DNA from: Eudromia elegans
Lineage: Eukaryota; Chordata; Aves; Tinamiformes; Tinamidae
NCBI GenBank assembly: GCA_003342815.1
Contig: PTEX01000133.1
Coordinates: 248,001 to 312,000 of the forward strand
Direction: 5' to 3'
DNA: 64,000 nucleotides
Shown piece after piece: positions 1 to 11,035 of the stretch. Both the position numbers and the translations under genes were made by a program. Numbering within the stretch: position 1 is the first letter of the stretch; each line of letters opens with the position of its first letter. The notes below the pieces were generated by a model. That model was not told where the DNA came from. It searched no databases and was given only the letters and a program-made list of their open reading frames with translations.

Positions 1-1442
1 CTTTTTTATGGGGACCGTAGCTCAGTACAGCACCCAGCACCTCTGTCCTCCCCCTGCAGGACACCTCTCTGACAAGGAGTATTATGGATTTTCTGTATCT
101 GACAGTATTACACTATCTGGTATTTTCCACAGGATTTTTTTTTTTTTTCTTCTTTCCCCTGTTAACTGGCTTCATTCTAAGTATCACATATCTTCTTAAA
201 TATGCTAAACATTTATATTTTCCTCTCGTGGATAATTTTGACAAAAGAATTTACTCTAGTAAATTCACAGGCATTTTCCTGCACATTTTGCTAAGGAAAT
301 TGAGATGTCTCTCTAGATACCCTTGGTGCATCTCTAGCTCTCACATCTATACAGGTTTGCAACACCAGGTGACCCGGGGACCTCCAGTTAGGAGGGATTT
401 TCATGTTTCAGCTGCTAAATGCAGCTGCTGCTGCGCCAATTTTCCTCCCTTGCTACATCCTAAGAGCATATTTACTAGCTGCCTTCCTCCCAGCGCCTCA
501 CTCCTCCTGCCAAAACATGTAAATTGACTCAATTCTTTTGCTTCTTTGTCTTTCTAAAGTGATGTTTGAATTGGGAGCTGCTGGAGCCCTCATTAAATTT
601 GCTTTTCATTTCGTGGCAGGTTATTAAGGGCCTGTTTGATGGAGTAGCCACCCGGGGGGCCCTAAGAGCTGGTTCCACAGGGGGTTGTGAGAGCAGCTCC
701 CCGGGATGACACTGGACGCGCCAGGATCCTCCTCGGCACCAGGAACCCACCCGAGGGCCCTACCCCAGGGCACAACTGTCCCCAACCACAGTCCAGAGCC
801 ACCAGCGTGGAGGGAAGGGACGCACCTTGGACAGACCTCCCGCCGCGTCGCCTTCCCATTTGTTTGACCATCAAACGCTGTTTTGGGAACACGGCTTAAC
901 TCTGCTTCTAGAAATAAATATTTGAAACTGTTACCAGGTATACCAGCTCCGAGGGGCCGAAGGAGAAGCAGCGATTTGCACAAACTGCTCTTCAGTGTAA
1001 CCGCTTCCTGAGGAGTTTTCTGTTTGCATTAAAATGCCCCTGCCTGCAACTGAAAATAAGCCCTAAAAATAAAGCAGTAACATGACAGGTTTTGTTCATA
1101 TGTGTAAAACCGAATCAGACAATGCTGCTTATTCATTTATTGCATGGCAAATTGACTTTAACTGCAGTTAAACTTCTCTTGGTGCAAATCCATTTCTGGA
1201 TTTCTTAATTTTGGCTAGGATCTAGACTGCACTTCTAACAGATCAGCTTTGGTGGGATACATTTCCAAGGAATAGCTGAAGATAAAAATCTACTGCTGTC
1301 ACATAGGCCAGAAGATGAACATTAGAAGTGGAAACGTTCTTGGTTCTACGATACTTCCCCATAAGTCTCAGTGATTTGCAGACTGGCATCACTGGCAGTT
1401 GCAGACAGGTCTCCTGCCCAGCAAGGTTGTGCCGTGCCAAAG
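1..1442. other. Non-coding stretch left of the CR1 fragment
   Basis: I see no gene here. A T14 run lies at 135-148. The part at 640-860 is GC-rich with scattered CpG. The part at about 1010-1210 is A/T-rich and CpG-poor, and holds a 16-base perfect palindrome, TTTAACTGCAGTTAAA, at 1157-1172. One perfect 16-mer palindrome is roughly what chance gives in 64 kb, so it is noted without a claimed function. Open frames here overlap on both strands and match no family I know. Confidence 0.6.
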
Positions 1443-1443
1443 A

Positions 1444-1524
1444 TCACAGAATCCTTAGGGTTGGAAGGGACCTCTAGAGATCATCTAGTCCAACCTCCCT
1501 GCTCCATCAGAGCCACCTAGAGCA
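1444..1524 (-). mobile_element. CR1 LINE, 5'-truncated 3'-end fragment
   Basis: On the plus strand this reads as the reverse complement of the CR1 3' end: a CACAGAAT unit (the ATTCTGTG terminal octamer), then GGTTGGAAGGGACCTCTAGA, then ATCATCTAGTCCAACC, then a CCCTGCTC...CACCTAGAGCA segment. These blocks, in this order, are the standard 3' untranslated end of bird CR1 elements. Only about 80 bases remain, so it is a typical 5'-truncated, dead copy with no coding part. It reads cleanly against the family pattern as I remember it, but I cannot assign a subfamily. It is the main evidence for a bird or other sauropsid source. Confidence 0.92.
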
Positions 1525-2575
1525 CCGAGATGCCCTTTTACTGCTGGGACGGGACCACGAGTTGGTTTCCTTCATCTCTTTCCTCCCTCTGATGAGAGAA
1601 AAGCCAAAGAAACGTCTCCGTTGTTTTTGTTTCCTCAAAGTCACCTGGGTTGCAAAGTCTGACTTCAAGTCAGCGCTGACCTTTTGCTCAAAAGGTAGCA
1701 ATGTAAAGAGAAAGCATTAAAATGGCTATTTAGATACTGGTGAGGAAGAGAACGCATTGATTCTCTCGGTTTGCTAAGCTCCCCGGGTTTGCCGAGGTGT
1801 TTCTGCAGGAGGGAAAGGCACTGAGGGTGCGTAAGGGCATTTTTTACTTGCAGGAAGAGAAATAAAATTATGCTTCAAAATGGATGAGATGTCTCTTTGA
1901 CACAGCACATGGGGTGCTCAGAGCATTTTGTTGGCTCAGTCATCTTTGGGAAAGAGAAGGTTTGTTTAAATTAAGTGTTTCTTGGCCAATCTACTCAGAA
2001 AAAAAGGCTTCTCTTCTGTAGATGGTTGTGGTTTTAACCCCTTCGCAGGAGATTAAGTTGTTCTAGGAACAGATTTGTTGATGATTTGCACGAAATACTG
2101 CTGCCAGGAAGAGCCAGCCTCAAACATTTGCCAAAACACTGTAGAAAAGAGGACAGGAAAATTAATATTTATCTCCAAACTTCTGCTGGGTGATTTCGGA
2201 CATGCGTCAGGCCCAGTCTGCCACCACCTGCCCGGAGCTGCTCCAAGGAACAAGGCTCCTCACTTTGCATCACAGCAGCTTCACGGGGACACTGCCCTCC
2301 GTGTGGTGCACATAGAGAAGACAGGGAGGGAGAGGCTCAACCGTCTGCACGTCAAGATCACAAGCGGGACTGGGAGCCAGATGAGGAACAAGCCCTTCTC
2401 CTGTCCCAAGCACAGAGGCAGAGCCATGCACAGACTCCATCCCAGTTCCATCCTAGCAGAGGAGCCTCCCAGTCCACCCGGCAAACCCAACAGGCCGATG
2501 CTGCACATGGGGACCAGCCTCTGGGCTCTACTGACCCCAGCAGACAAGGAAAGTCTTGCAGAAGTCAACCACTAA

Positions 2576-2760
2576 TGACCATTTATTTAGACAGATATAA
2601 ATCACCCAGGGATTTGACAGCTGCTGTAGAGGCATAAATTCCTCATTGCCTATTTGTTTATTTCCGAGTGCTCTCAGTTCAGCTGCTTTGCCAACGCCAT
2701 GATAATTTATTGAGAGCTCAGCAAATAAATCTGGATTTGAATGTGTCAGAGCTCTGCACA
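2576..2760. promoter_or_regulatory. Candidate regulatory block (A/T-rich, motif-bearing)
   Basis: An A/T-rich, CpG-poor block between GC-richer flanks. It holds TGACAGCTGC (a MEIS/TALE-like TGACAG abutting an E-box CAGCTG), ATAATTTATT, and several TTTATTT/AAATAAAT runs. This composition is common in vertebrate developmental enhancers. Conservation is not visible from one sequence, so this is a weak call. Confidence 0.2.
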
Positions 2761-4401
2761 CAGCCGGGCTGCTCCACGGAACAGCGGGGACTGCAAGGAC
2801 CAGCTCCCGTTGCACCCGTGTCCCATGTGCCCGGGCTGCGCTGACACCCCTGGGGCAGGGAAGCAAGAGGGAAGGAGAAAAGCACAAATACTAACCAAAG
2901 GCTTGGACATAACAGCAAGAGGTTACTCGTTGGAGAGCGAAACCTCCAGCTTCTGCAAGAGCATAATTTGGGAGAGGCAAGCTGTCCCTGACCCTAGAAA
3001 TACTGCCTCAGGCTGCGGATGAGAAATCAGGCTGGAAGCCTTTAATTTAGCAGTTGTTTGAACACACTGTTTGATGGCGAGCTAGACAGCTCCGGCCTGG
3101 AAGACACCGTAGTCGAGTGCTGAATTCACGTCTTTTGGATGACTGGAAAACTCAGACCAGAGAGCAAGAGACTTGCGGAAAGGAGACAACCCAAGGAGCT
3201 GTGTCTGTCCTGCTGCACAGAGGAACCCAGCCACAGCAGCAGATTTTTCTCTTCAGTTAAATGCATTCACTAGCTCTGAAAAGAACAGCTTCTGTTTAGC
3301 ACGGATCCAGAACTTGAATCAGATCCAAACTCTGCATTTGATCCCCATCACTCTAATGCACTTCTGATTTAGGCTGGGCACAGTATATTAGAACGCAAGT
3401 ATTTAATGGATGGTGGCCCAAAAAGAGACATGCATCAGCGGTGTGCTGATGCACTCCATCAAAACCTTCTGCCTGGACCACATATTTGACAAATAGGTAG
3501 GGGCTAAGATGAGGGGTCTGAAAGAGAATAAAACAAAGAGTCCCAGGAAGAAAAATGGGAAGAGAAATACAAAAGATCAAGAAAATATTTTGCCTTTTGT
3601 TCTGCTTTTGTGCATTGTAAATCCTTTGGAGGGGACGGATCGCAGCCGAGGAGACGGGAGCAGATCGTGCTGCAAGGGGCCCTCCAGCACCTTGAGCAGG
3701 ACGGGCCCTCCAGCCGGAGGGAGCAGCTCCAGGCAGCAAGAGCCTCCCGTGTTCCCAGGCCCGGCTCTCCTCATCCGAACCGGCTCCCTGAGCTCGTATC
3801 AGCAGCAGACACAAGTGGGGAATCCCTGCAGAATGACCTGAACTGCCTTACAGAGGTGGGAGAGCATGAACCTCCTGGAGGCAGAAGATTAATTAAACAT
3901 GATAGCTACGCCACTTCCCGGCTACGGGAATCTTGCATTCCAGGGGAATAGGCTGCAGAATATTCTCAAAGGCTTTATCTTGCCACGTAGAAATCCAATT
4001 TTAGATGCATTCTATATGAAGATGTCTCCAGGTAGAATTTTGGTGTGGGACTGACGGGCAGCACAACAGATAACGCTGCAGCTCAGACCGTGGCGGGGGA
4101 ACGGCCGCATCCGTGCAAGGCTGGACCTGCAGGGATGTCTGAACTTTGGGACCTGGGGCAGCCCTGCGGCTCCCTGCAGGGCAGCCCTGGCTGCAGGTCC
4201 TGCCTCCTGCTGCACTTCAACGGGGGCTTCACATCTGCCCCTGGGGTAAGTTTGGGATTTTAAGCACTCCCAACATTTCTCAAACTGACCAGAGAAGGTA
4301 ATACTGTGCAATTAGAGCAGAATATCATTCATGTTTGCTAGCAAACAAAATAATGGGTTATTTGTGCCCTCATCTGCAGCATTTCCTACATCAGCTTTAT
4401 T

Positions 4402-4418
4402 AAAAAAAAAAAAAAAAA
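4402..4418. repeat. A17 homopolymer
   Basis: Seventeen consecutive A. No target-site duplication or retroposed body is visible next to it, so I treat it as simple sequence. Confidence 0.95.
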
Positions 4419-4507
4419 TCAATACATATTAGATTAGCTGTACTCCAATTTTCGCTCAGTATTTCAGACTTAGCCAGTTTTAGGTAGATTAAACTCGTGC
4501 CACCGTG

Positions 4508-4520
4508 CCCCCCCCCCCCC
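4508..4520. repeat. C13 homopolymer
   Basis: Thirteen consecutive C at the edge of a GC-rich patch. Length variation or miscalled length is likely in sequencing data here. Confidence 0.95.
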
Positions 4521-5250
4521 AAGCACGAGGGTCACGCAGTGACCCAGGGCAAGGACAAGGCTGTGAATCCCCAGCCCAGGGCCACATGCCCGTCCCAAGG
4601 GACGGCGATGGCAGCGTCAGCAGGGCCTTGGGCAAGGCTGTTCCTCGTCCTGCACGGGGCCCAACGCCGGCACCGCCAGTGGGACGGGTGACGCGTGGCC
4701 AGGGCAGGTCCAAGTCCCTGCAGATCCTCCCAGACAGGGCCCAGGTGTCCCCTGCCTCCGATGCGCATCCATTGAAGCGCCAACACCACCAGCCTGCACC
4801 TTCTCCGGTTCTCCAAGAGCTGTCTAACCTCTCAGCTACACCCACGCTCGTGCTTTTGGACAGGTTTTTATTTTGTTTATTTATTCCTAATTAAATGAGT
4901 GGTTTAGTCATTCAAGGATCGCTACGAGTATAAGTCATTTCATTTCTATTGCAGATTTACGATCTTGTTTTAGTCCTACGGTTGGGTGTACCCGCTACCA
5001 GTGCGGATAACAAGATTAAAAGCTAATTTGCCTTGAAAACATCTAAATGCAACTGTGCAAAGAGCCAGGCAAGCTGGGTCACAGAAGGGGCAGCCCGAGC
5101 ATCTCGCCACAGCCCAACGTGTCACTGGGTGCAGATCCCAAGTCTGTGACTGCAAAGGGGGGGCTCTGTGCTCCCCACTGGGGGTTGTAGCTGTGACAAG
5201 GACGGGGCTTAGGAGAGCGAGAACAGATGTTTGAGGAGCATGAAAATTAC

Positions 5251-5265
5251 AAAAAAAAAAAAAAA
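5251..5265. repeat. A15 homopolymer
   Basis: Fifteen consecutive A followed by GAAAT. Simple sequence with no visible retroposed body. Confidence 0.95.
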
Positions 5266-5880
5266 GAAATACTCAAAGGTGCCGCTTACCTGTTGGTGCG
5301 GGAAGCAGAGCTGAGTCGTGGGCGCCGCTCCTGGGGCCCTGGGCGCTGCGGGTGCCTCCAACACCCAGGCAGGAGGGTACCCGGGGCCAGGGCGAGTGTG
5401 GCCGTGCAGCAGCAGCAGCAACGTGCACCTCCCCAGCTCGCTGCAGACCCACTGCTGCACCTGCCCCTTGTGCTTTCTGTGCACCCTTCTCACCCCAGCA
5501 CCACCCAGACAGGCCAAGGCAACCCCAGAGCCCCAAACCTCAATTCCCCGCAGCCAGACCTGCCTTCCTGGCTGGGTGACAGAGGGGCTGCCCAGGACCC
5601 TGTGCAGAGCAGGAGGCCTTGGCTGGGCTAGAGGAGCACCTGGACTTGCCCCCAGGGCATTTCAGGGCCCATGCAGGGAGGTGGCGATGAGGGGATGAGC
5701 TCCAGCTGGGAACCCTTGCGGCCATTCCCTCTGGCTGGTCCACATGGTGCCTCCTGCCAAAGGAGCTGCTGGAAAGAGCGGAGGCTGTTGGTGGGTTACC
5801 AGGAATCCCTGTTAATCCTGGTTGTGCACAGTCTGCTGAAAATTTCCTGATTATCAAGTAAAGGTTCCCTAACAGGGGGT

Positions 5881-5925
5881 GCCACCTAAAGCCACCTAAA
5901 AAGCCACCTAAAAGTGCCACCTAAA
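5881..5925 (+). repeat. Short tandem array of GCCACCTAAA
   Basis: Four exact copies of the decamer GCCACCTAAA start at 5881, 5891, 5903 and 5916. The first two abut, and the others are separated by two or three extra bases (AA, AGT). This is a small, irregular tandem array of local slippage type. Confidence 0.9.
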
Positions 5926-6290
5926 GCGGGGGGATAGGAGGAGACCCTGCAGATCTATGTCATGTGGACGAGCCGCTGGAACCAGGACAGTCACTGCTCT
6001 AAGTATGGAGCAGCACGGACACAGAAAGGGACCCGTCCCCCTCCCTGGGACAGCGCCCTGCAAGTCTGTGCATGGGGCAGGCAAAGGAGGACCCGGCGCC
6101 CGAACGAGAGCCCGGAGCGACGATGCTGCAGTGAGTCCAACGTGAACACCCGTGCGAACCGTCACCCCGAGCACAACGGACCCGCCAAGACACCGCTCAC
6201 GACCACAGACCTGCAGGACCACCAGCCTCCATCAACGAAGCATCAGGACAAACCTTGCCCTCTTCTTGTATTTGTGCTCAGAGGGAAATG

Positions 6291-6765
6291 AAAGAAGCCG
6301 TCTAGAAAGGTTTTAACTGCCCCCATAAAACAGCTACCGGCTTCTCATCAGTTAATACAAATATCTCTAATCTAAATCTCCCCACAGAAACACCCTCATA
6401 GTTTGTTTTAAGCATCTCATTTTGCAAATAAATTGTTTACTTCAATAAAAGACAGAGAGGAAGTAAAGAGGAAAGATTAGAATGGACATTTAAATTAAGC
6501 TATAACTGTTCGGAGCCCAATCTGTCCATAATAATAAGATGAGAATCTGCAGCTGGAGGAACTGTCGCCGCACACTGCTGCGATTAGGAGTCCTCCTGCT
6601 TCAGCCTACCGAATGCTGGAGGTCAGGAAGCAATTTTCTTGCATATATTGCTGACAGGCTGGAGACATTGCAGGAATTTTTTGCATATTTTTTGAGCCAT
6701 CAGTTATAAGTCACTGTCAGGAAGAAGATTCCAGACAAGGTAGATATTATTTTTCGTATCAGTGA
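6291..6765. promoter_or_regulatory. Candidate regulatory block
   Basis: About 475 bases of moderately A/T-rich, mostly CpG-poor sequence between two GC-rich patches. It contains repeated homeodomain cores (AGTTAATAC, TCTAATCTAAATC, TTTAAATTAAGC), TTTGCAAATAAATTG (octamer/CEBP-like) and CAGCTG. It lacks transposon signatures and long open frames. The profile is that of a distal enhancer, but this is inference from composition. Confidence 0.3.
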
Positions 6766-8460
6766 ATTTCAAAAGAAGAGCCCGTTCCGACGGCTCCCAC
6801 TAGGACAAGAGTCCTGGTAATGGACAACCTGCAAAGGAAGATTTCCTGAACATGGAAACAGCCCCCTTAGGTTCCACCACCGAAGGCTGGGGGGGATGTG
6901 GGTTTTTTGCAGGAAAAGAATTGTTCCTGAAGCTCCATCTCTGCTGGAGGTCCCACAGCCCCATAGGCCCCACAGCGGCCTCCCGGCCTCGACAATCGGC
7001 CCCACAGCAGAACAGGGGGCAGGGGGCGACGGCCCCCCTGAGCACCAAGGGCCACTTAGGATTTAATGCCTATAAAAATCAATAGTATTATATTGACTAC
7101 GGAGATTAAGAAAAGAAAGTTTTCTTAAACTTAAGAAGCAGATATATCCCCGGGTCTGAAGTTGAACCTATCTGGAATACTGACAGCTTCGAGGCTGCCA
7201 AGCAAATTGATCGGGGGAATATGTGCAAGTGCTTTATATGCAGCGCCGAGCACTTCACACAACAACAGCAAAGGAGTTAACTTGAGTTTTGCACCCAAAA
7301 AATTTGTGCTCAATAAATCCCAAGCTCCAAGGCAAGGTCATTTATGGAACAGGATGGCAGAAATGCACCCAGCGGCAGAGCCCAAGAGCGAGCGGTCTGG
7401 GCAGTTTTGGTTCGCACTTAAATTCTTTAAGCTCTTTGAAGGCTGGTTTGTAATTGGTGCAGATGCTCCCGGTGCACCCAGGGAAGGGCTCCCGGGGCTG
7501 GGTGCAGGGCGCCCGTCCCGGCGGGAGCCCTTGGGTGGCGACGCTGCCGCCGTTGTTAGTGGCTATGGGGAAAGTTTGGGATCGTGCAAAAGACGCCGCG
7601 CTGATCAGGCTCTGCTATCTAAATTAAATCTCCCTGCAGTAAAATTCGGGGTTTCTCACACAATTTCTGCTCCTGAAAACAGCCTCTAATGTGGAACGGA
7701 GTCCCGGGAACAGCATGAACTACAAGGTCACAGCATTCAGTGTGTGAAAAAAACTCCGCAAAACTGGAGATTAAGTATTAATTTCAGGGCAAAGTTCCGT
7801 TTTTCCGAGATTACTCCGTGCTGTCCGTATGCAACACCACGCTGCAGCTAATGAAGGGCACAATGATTCACGCTGCTGCGAGGGGCGGATGCTGTGCCCG
7901 GGCTCCGTGGGGCAGCATCCATCCCGGAGCGCTGCCCTCGGATCCGTGCGGATTTCAAAACCAATTCCTGCAAGGGACCCGCAGGGATCCAGGCCTGTCG
8001 GCTCCCAGCGAGGTCTGCGGCACCTGCCCCTTTTTTATCACGGCATTTGTGTCCTTGGGGCCCCTCCGCTTGTAGCCGCAACGTCCCGAGCTCAGCACGG
8101 GGCGCTCTGTGCAGCGTTCCCGCTCCACGCGGACACGCGCTCTGCCCCGGGGACGAGGCCTCTGGGGGAAAGAGCAGTTCTGTGGGGAGCCTGAATAAAA
8201 GAGGCCATGGAAACACCCTAACCCGGGCCTCCGCTCCGTTCATCTCCTCTTCCCCTTCATGCACAGGACCGTGGAAATGTTCCCTTTCCTTTGGGGCTCT
8301 GTGCAACCTGTCGCAGGGAGCAGCACTCCGGGTACAAAGAGGTGGCAGCAGCAGCGTCTGTGGCCAGCGAAGGGCTCCGGACAAGTTGCCCCAGGCACCC
8401 GGCCACAACACAGCTCAATGTGCTCCCTGCGAGGTGCACGGGCACCCTCATGGCCATACT

Positions 8461-8870
8461 AATTGATGGAAGCTACTAACATTGCACCTACGGAAGGGTT
8501 TTTAAAATAAATTGCAACTATTTCCATGTTTGTGCATTTTGCAAGTTCAAAACCAGTTAGGAAATTCTATTTACATAACATATTGGACATTTTCCACATT
8601 ACATTTTGCATATAAAGTGCTTCTTAGTGCAAAATTTGATAACACTGTGGATATATTAGCCATTCAAACAGGTACACTTAGTGCTAATACCTATATAAGG
8701 CTCACTGAAAAAATTATAGCCACACAGCCAAACACATTCTGCCCAGCAGTGGGTAAGTTACCCAATGGGAAAGTGAATGATTCATTTAAAAACAGAATGA
8801 TAATACATCACTTATTTAATGAAACGTGCCATCTACCCAACCAGGTACATCAACTAACGAGCCAGTGAGC
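8461..8870. promoter_or_regulatory. Candidate regulatory block
   Basis: A 410-base A/T-rich block that begins abruptly after a CpG-rich patch. It holds many TGCATTTTGCA/TTTTGCATAT-like elements around 8530-8620, a TAATAC core, and TGAATGATTCATTT, an ATGA/TCAT-type near-palindrome, near 8774-8787. A plus-strand open frame of 118 codons spans it (8512-8868). Its translation looks like random A/T-rich sequence and resembles no family I recognise, so I do not call it a gene. Confidence 0.3.
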
Positions 8871-9774
8871 GCCCTGCGGGGGATGGATCAGCTGCTGAAA
8901 CGTTTGTGACCTGAGACCATGGTGGGCTCTTCTCAATCCTCACCCGCTACCAGAGCTGCAAGTTCAGCAGGACTTCAAGTACTGGTTGGCTCTTTCTATG
9001 ACTAGAAGGGATGTGCAAAGGTATGGTACCAAAACGGAGATCGCCAGGACATGAGGCAATGTCCAAAGTGACCTATATATAAGTTTTGGTGCAAAAAATT
9101 AGGTTCTGAGTCTGTCTGACTCAGCAAGAGGAGGCACATACCCAGACAGATGAAGTTTGGAGATGTGTTTCCATCTTCCTTCCATTTCCTTAGCAGCTTC
9201 ACACTTGAGCTTTGGAATGGGTCAACATCACCTGCTGAGGCTGATTAAGGTATATGGAACGTGGCAGGACCCCGGGGCCCACGGAGCCGGGCGGGTCAGC
9301 GTTTGGAACGGGTCTGCCGGAGCGCAGAGCAGAGCTGTGGACGTGGCTGAGCGGGGCGAGCGGCGCCGGGCCGGTCCAGGGCATCCCTGCACACACCCCA
9401 TCCCGCCCCACGGCCATGCTCCAGCCTTCGACTCCTCCCCGAGCCTCGGGGAGGATTTTCAGGGTAGGAAGAACTAGTAGTAAAGCTGCAGCCAAGGCTG
9501 GAACGCTGCAGCGCCAGGGCAAGCTGAGCGATGGAAGCCCCTGAAATCACCCGCCGGGTGGAAGCTCCCAGCTCTGCCGCTCCTGCCGCCTCTCTCAGGA
9601 GGTACCGTTTCCTTTATTCCGAGGTTTGGACCGAAAGCCACCTAGTGGTTTCCCGATGCATAAAAAATAGAGCAAAAAGAGGTGTTTGGCATCTGTGTCC
9701 AACGGTGACGCTGAGCTGTTACGGCTCACATAGTTGGTCTCCTCCTTCACTCTTAGATACTCATCGCAAAGTGA

Positions 9775-9895
9775 CTATGGAAACAACAAACATAATGTCC
9801 TTATTTCCATATTTCCATTTCCATATTTCCATGGACATTATGTTTTCATATGGGCAACGTGTTGTTTTTAATGGCAAACACCCTGAAATTGCTCC
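9775..9895 (+). repeat. Left arm of ~1.26-kb inverted-repeat structure
   Basis: Runs from CTATGGAAACAACAAACATA at the outer edge to CACCCTGAAATTGCTCC at the inner edge. Its reverse complement recurs at 10937-11035. Apart from a 22-base expansion of an ATTTCC-type motif (about 9801-9822), I count only two differences over about 99 aligned bases. Inside the arm, AAACATAATGTCC (9788-9800) pairs with GGACATTATGTTT (9833-9845). No target-site duplication is evident at either edge. Confidence 0.93.
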
Positions 9896-9974
9896 GTCCA
9901 TCAGAGCAATGTACATCCGTACATCTCAAGCACAATGCAAATTCAGGAGTATTTGGGATAGTACCTGCACCTTC

Positions 9975-10345
9975 CCTCCTGTGTACACACTGTCCTAGTT
10001 ATAGCTTTCTTTCTGCATAAAATATTTAAATATAATTTTATCAGCCATTCAAATCATTAGCTGTGAAGATCCAGGCTTAATATACAGAGAGGACAACATT
10101 CATTAATATTTATCGAGCTTGATTTGTTTAAGGAAATACACTGAGCTTTTTGGAGCAGGAAATTTTTATGGAATCAAACTGTGAAAGACATTAATCATTG
10201 TCAATGATGTGTGTAGAGTACACACAGCCTATGGAAATGGAAGGATAAATAAATACACGTACGGTGCTGCTTTAAAGACTGGAGAGCTCTGATGGTTAAG
10301 AATTGGATAGTGTCAGGTGGCTGTGTTCATAAACCTGTTCTGTCA
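9975..10345. promoter_or_regulatory. Candidate regulatory block between the inverted arms
   Basis: A/T-rich and CpG-poor, with ATTAATATTTATCGA and several TAAT/ATTA cores. Two adjacent short palindromes are present: ATCATTG-T-CAATGAT (10194-10208), which holds inverted SOX-like CATTGT and CAATG cores, and GTGTGTA-GAG-TACACAC (10209-10225). Their end-to-end placement is unusual, but either one alone could arise by chance. Confidence 0.3.
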
Positions 10346-10435
10346 GAAAATATTGCAGGCCCTGCCTATTGGCTTTGTCTTTTCCTGCTGCTGATGTATT
10401 GCAGACATCCCAGGCTGTCTCTCACGCTCAGACAG

Positions 10436-10704
10436 ACGGCTCGGGATGCGGCGTCTGTTCATTAGCGACGGTGACACGGAGGCGGGTGCCAGCGCGGCGG
10501 CCCCGGCGGGCGCCCGCGGAGCCAGGGGCTCCATCCAACAGGATTCCCGGCGGCTGCCAGCAGAGGAGCTGCACCCCGAGCCCGGCTTCCCGTGCGGACG
10601 AGGCTAAACGAAGCTGCGATGCCCGTTTGCAAAGCACCGACCACGGCGCGATCGGGTTCGCTCCTGCTTCGGGACCCAGCACGGAGCGCGACTTGAGCGG
10701 CTTT
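10436..10704. other. CpG-dense patch (small CpG island)
   Basis: About 270 bases with several dozen CpG dinucleotides and high GC, bordered by A/T-rich sequence on both sides. No TATA box, no convincing start codon context and no recognisable protein. It could be an unmethylated regulatory island or a promoter of an unannotated transcript. It sits wholly inside the inverted-repeat structure. Confidence 0.6.
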
Positions 10705-10936
10705 GTGCTATAATAACTGTAATCTTCCCAGGTGTCTGAATGGCAAAGCACAAAGCATCGCCATAACCCAAATGACCCTTCAACACCATGTAAATACCTC
10801 CAGGTATTGGCAGTGACGTGCCAGGAAGAGGAGAAAGGTGAGCATCAACGTGAAGCAGGCTCACAGCACCCGGTCCCCGGGAGGTCCCTAGCTGGCATCT
10901 CCACAAACAGCTTTTCTTAAGGGGATTCTCTCCAGA

Positions 10937-11035
10937 GGAGCAATTTCAGGGTGTTTGCCATTAAAAACAACGCGTTGTCCATATGAAAACATAATGTCCA
11001 TGGAAATATGGACATTATGTTTGTTGTTTCCATAG
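10937..11035 (-). repeat. Right arm of ~1.26-kb inverted-repeat structure
   Basis: Reverse complement of the left arm, 99 bases, lacking the 22-base ATTTCC expansion. It carries its own hairpin: AAACATAATGTCC (10987-10999), a 10-base loop, then GGACATTATGTTT (11010-11022). It also has a perfect 12-base palindrome, ACAACGCGTTGT (10967-10978), which is broken in the left arm by a C/T difference typical of CpG decay. The near identity of the arms suggests a recent origin or ongoing gene conversion. Confidence 0.93.

Larger units (their letters stand above)
1525..5880. other. Non-coding, mixed GC-rich and A/T-rich sequence
   Basis: No recognisable gene or transposon. GC-rich parts lie at about 4080-4260, 4500-4850 and 5280-5700, where long but featureless open frames appear on both strands. 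Simple sequence includes A17 (4402-4418), C13 (4508-4520), A15 (5251-5265) and a short CAG run near 5407-5420. The more A/T-rich parts are 1700-2100, 2576-2760 and 4860-5060. Confidence 0.55.
5926..9774. other. Non-coding interval with two A/T-rich blocks and GC-rich gaps
   Basis: No gene recognised. GC-rich stretches at 5940-6240, 6940-7050, 7460-7600, 7860-8420 and 9255-9600 produce open frames on both strands that match nothing known. A 175-codon plus-strand frame at 7162-7689 starts in A/T-rich sequence and runs into a GC patch; its translation resembles no family I know. A/T-rich blocks at 6291-6765 and 8461-8870 are listed separately; a smaller one lies at about 7060-7335. Confidence 0.55.
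9896..10936. other. Spacer between the inverted-repeat arms
   Basis: 1041 bases enclosed by the two arms. The left part (about 9975-10345) is A/T-rich. The right part (about 10436-10704) is one of the most CpG-dense stretches of the window. No transposase-like or other protein is encoded: short frames overlap on both strands across the GC-rich part. This argues against a simple DNA transposon with terminal inverted repeats, although a non-autonomous one is not excluded. Confidence 0.7.

Noticed and set aside
1157-1172. 16-base palindrome TTTAACTGCAGTTAAA
   Set aside because: About one perfect 16-mer palindrome is expected by chance in a window this size, and nothing else marks this one.
7162-7689. 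175-codon frame with a plausible-looking start
   Set aside because: The N-terminal half looks less biased than most, but no homology is recognised and no splice or promoter context supports it.
7848-8466. Opposed frames of 187 (minus) and 190 (plus) codons
   Set aside because: Both are open over the same GC-rich patch on opposite strands, a usual effect of high GC; neither resembles a known protein.
9775-11035. Autonomous DNA transposon with terminal inverted repeats
   Set aside because: No transposase-like frame lies between the arms and no target-site duplication is seen at the outer edges; a non-autonomous element remains possible and is left for a genome search.
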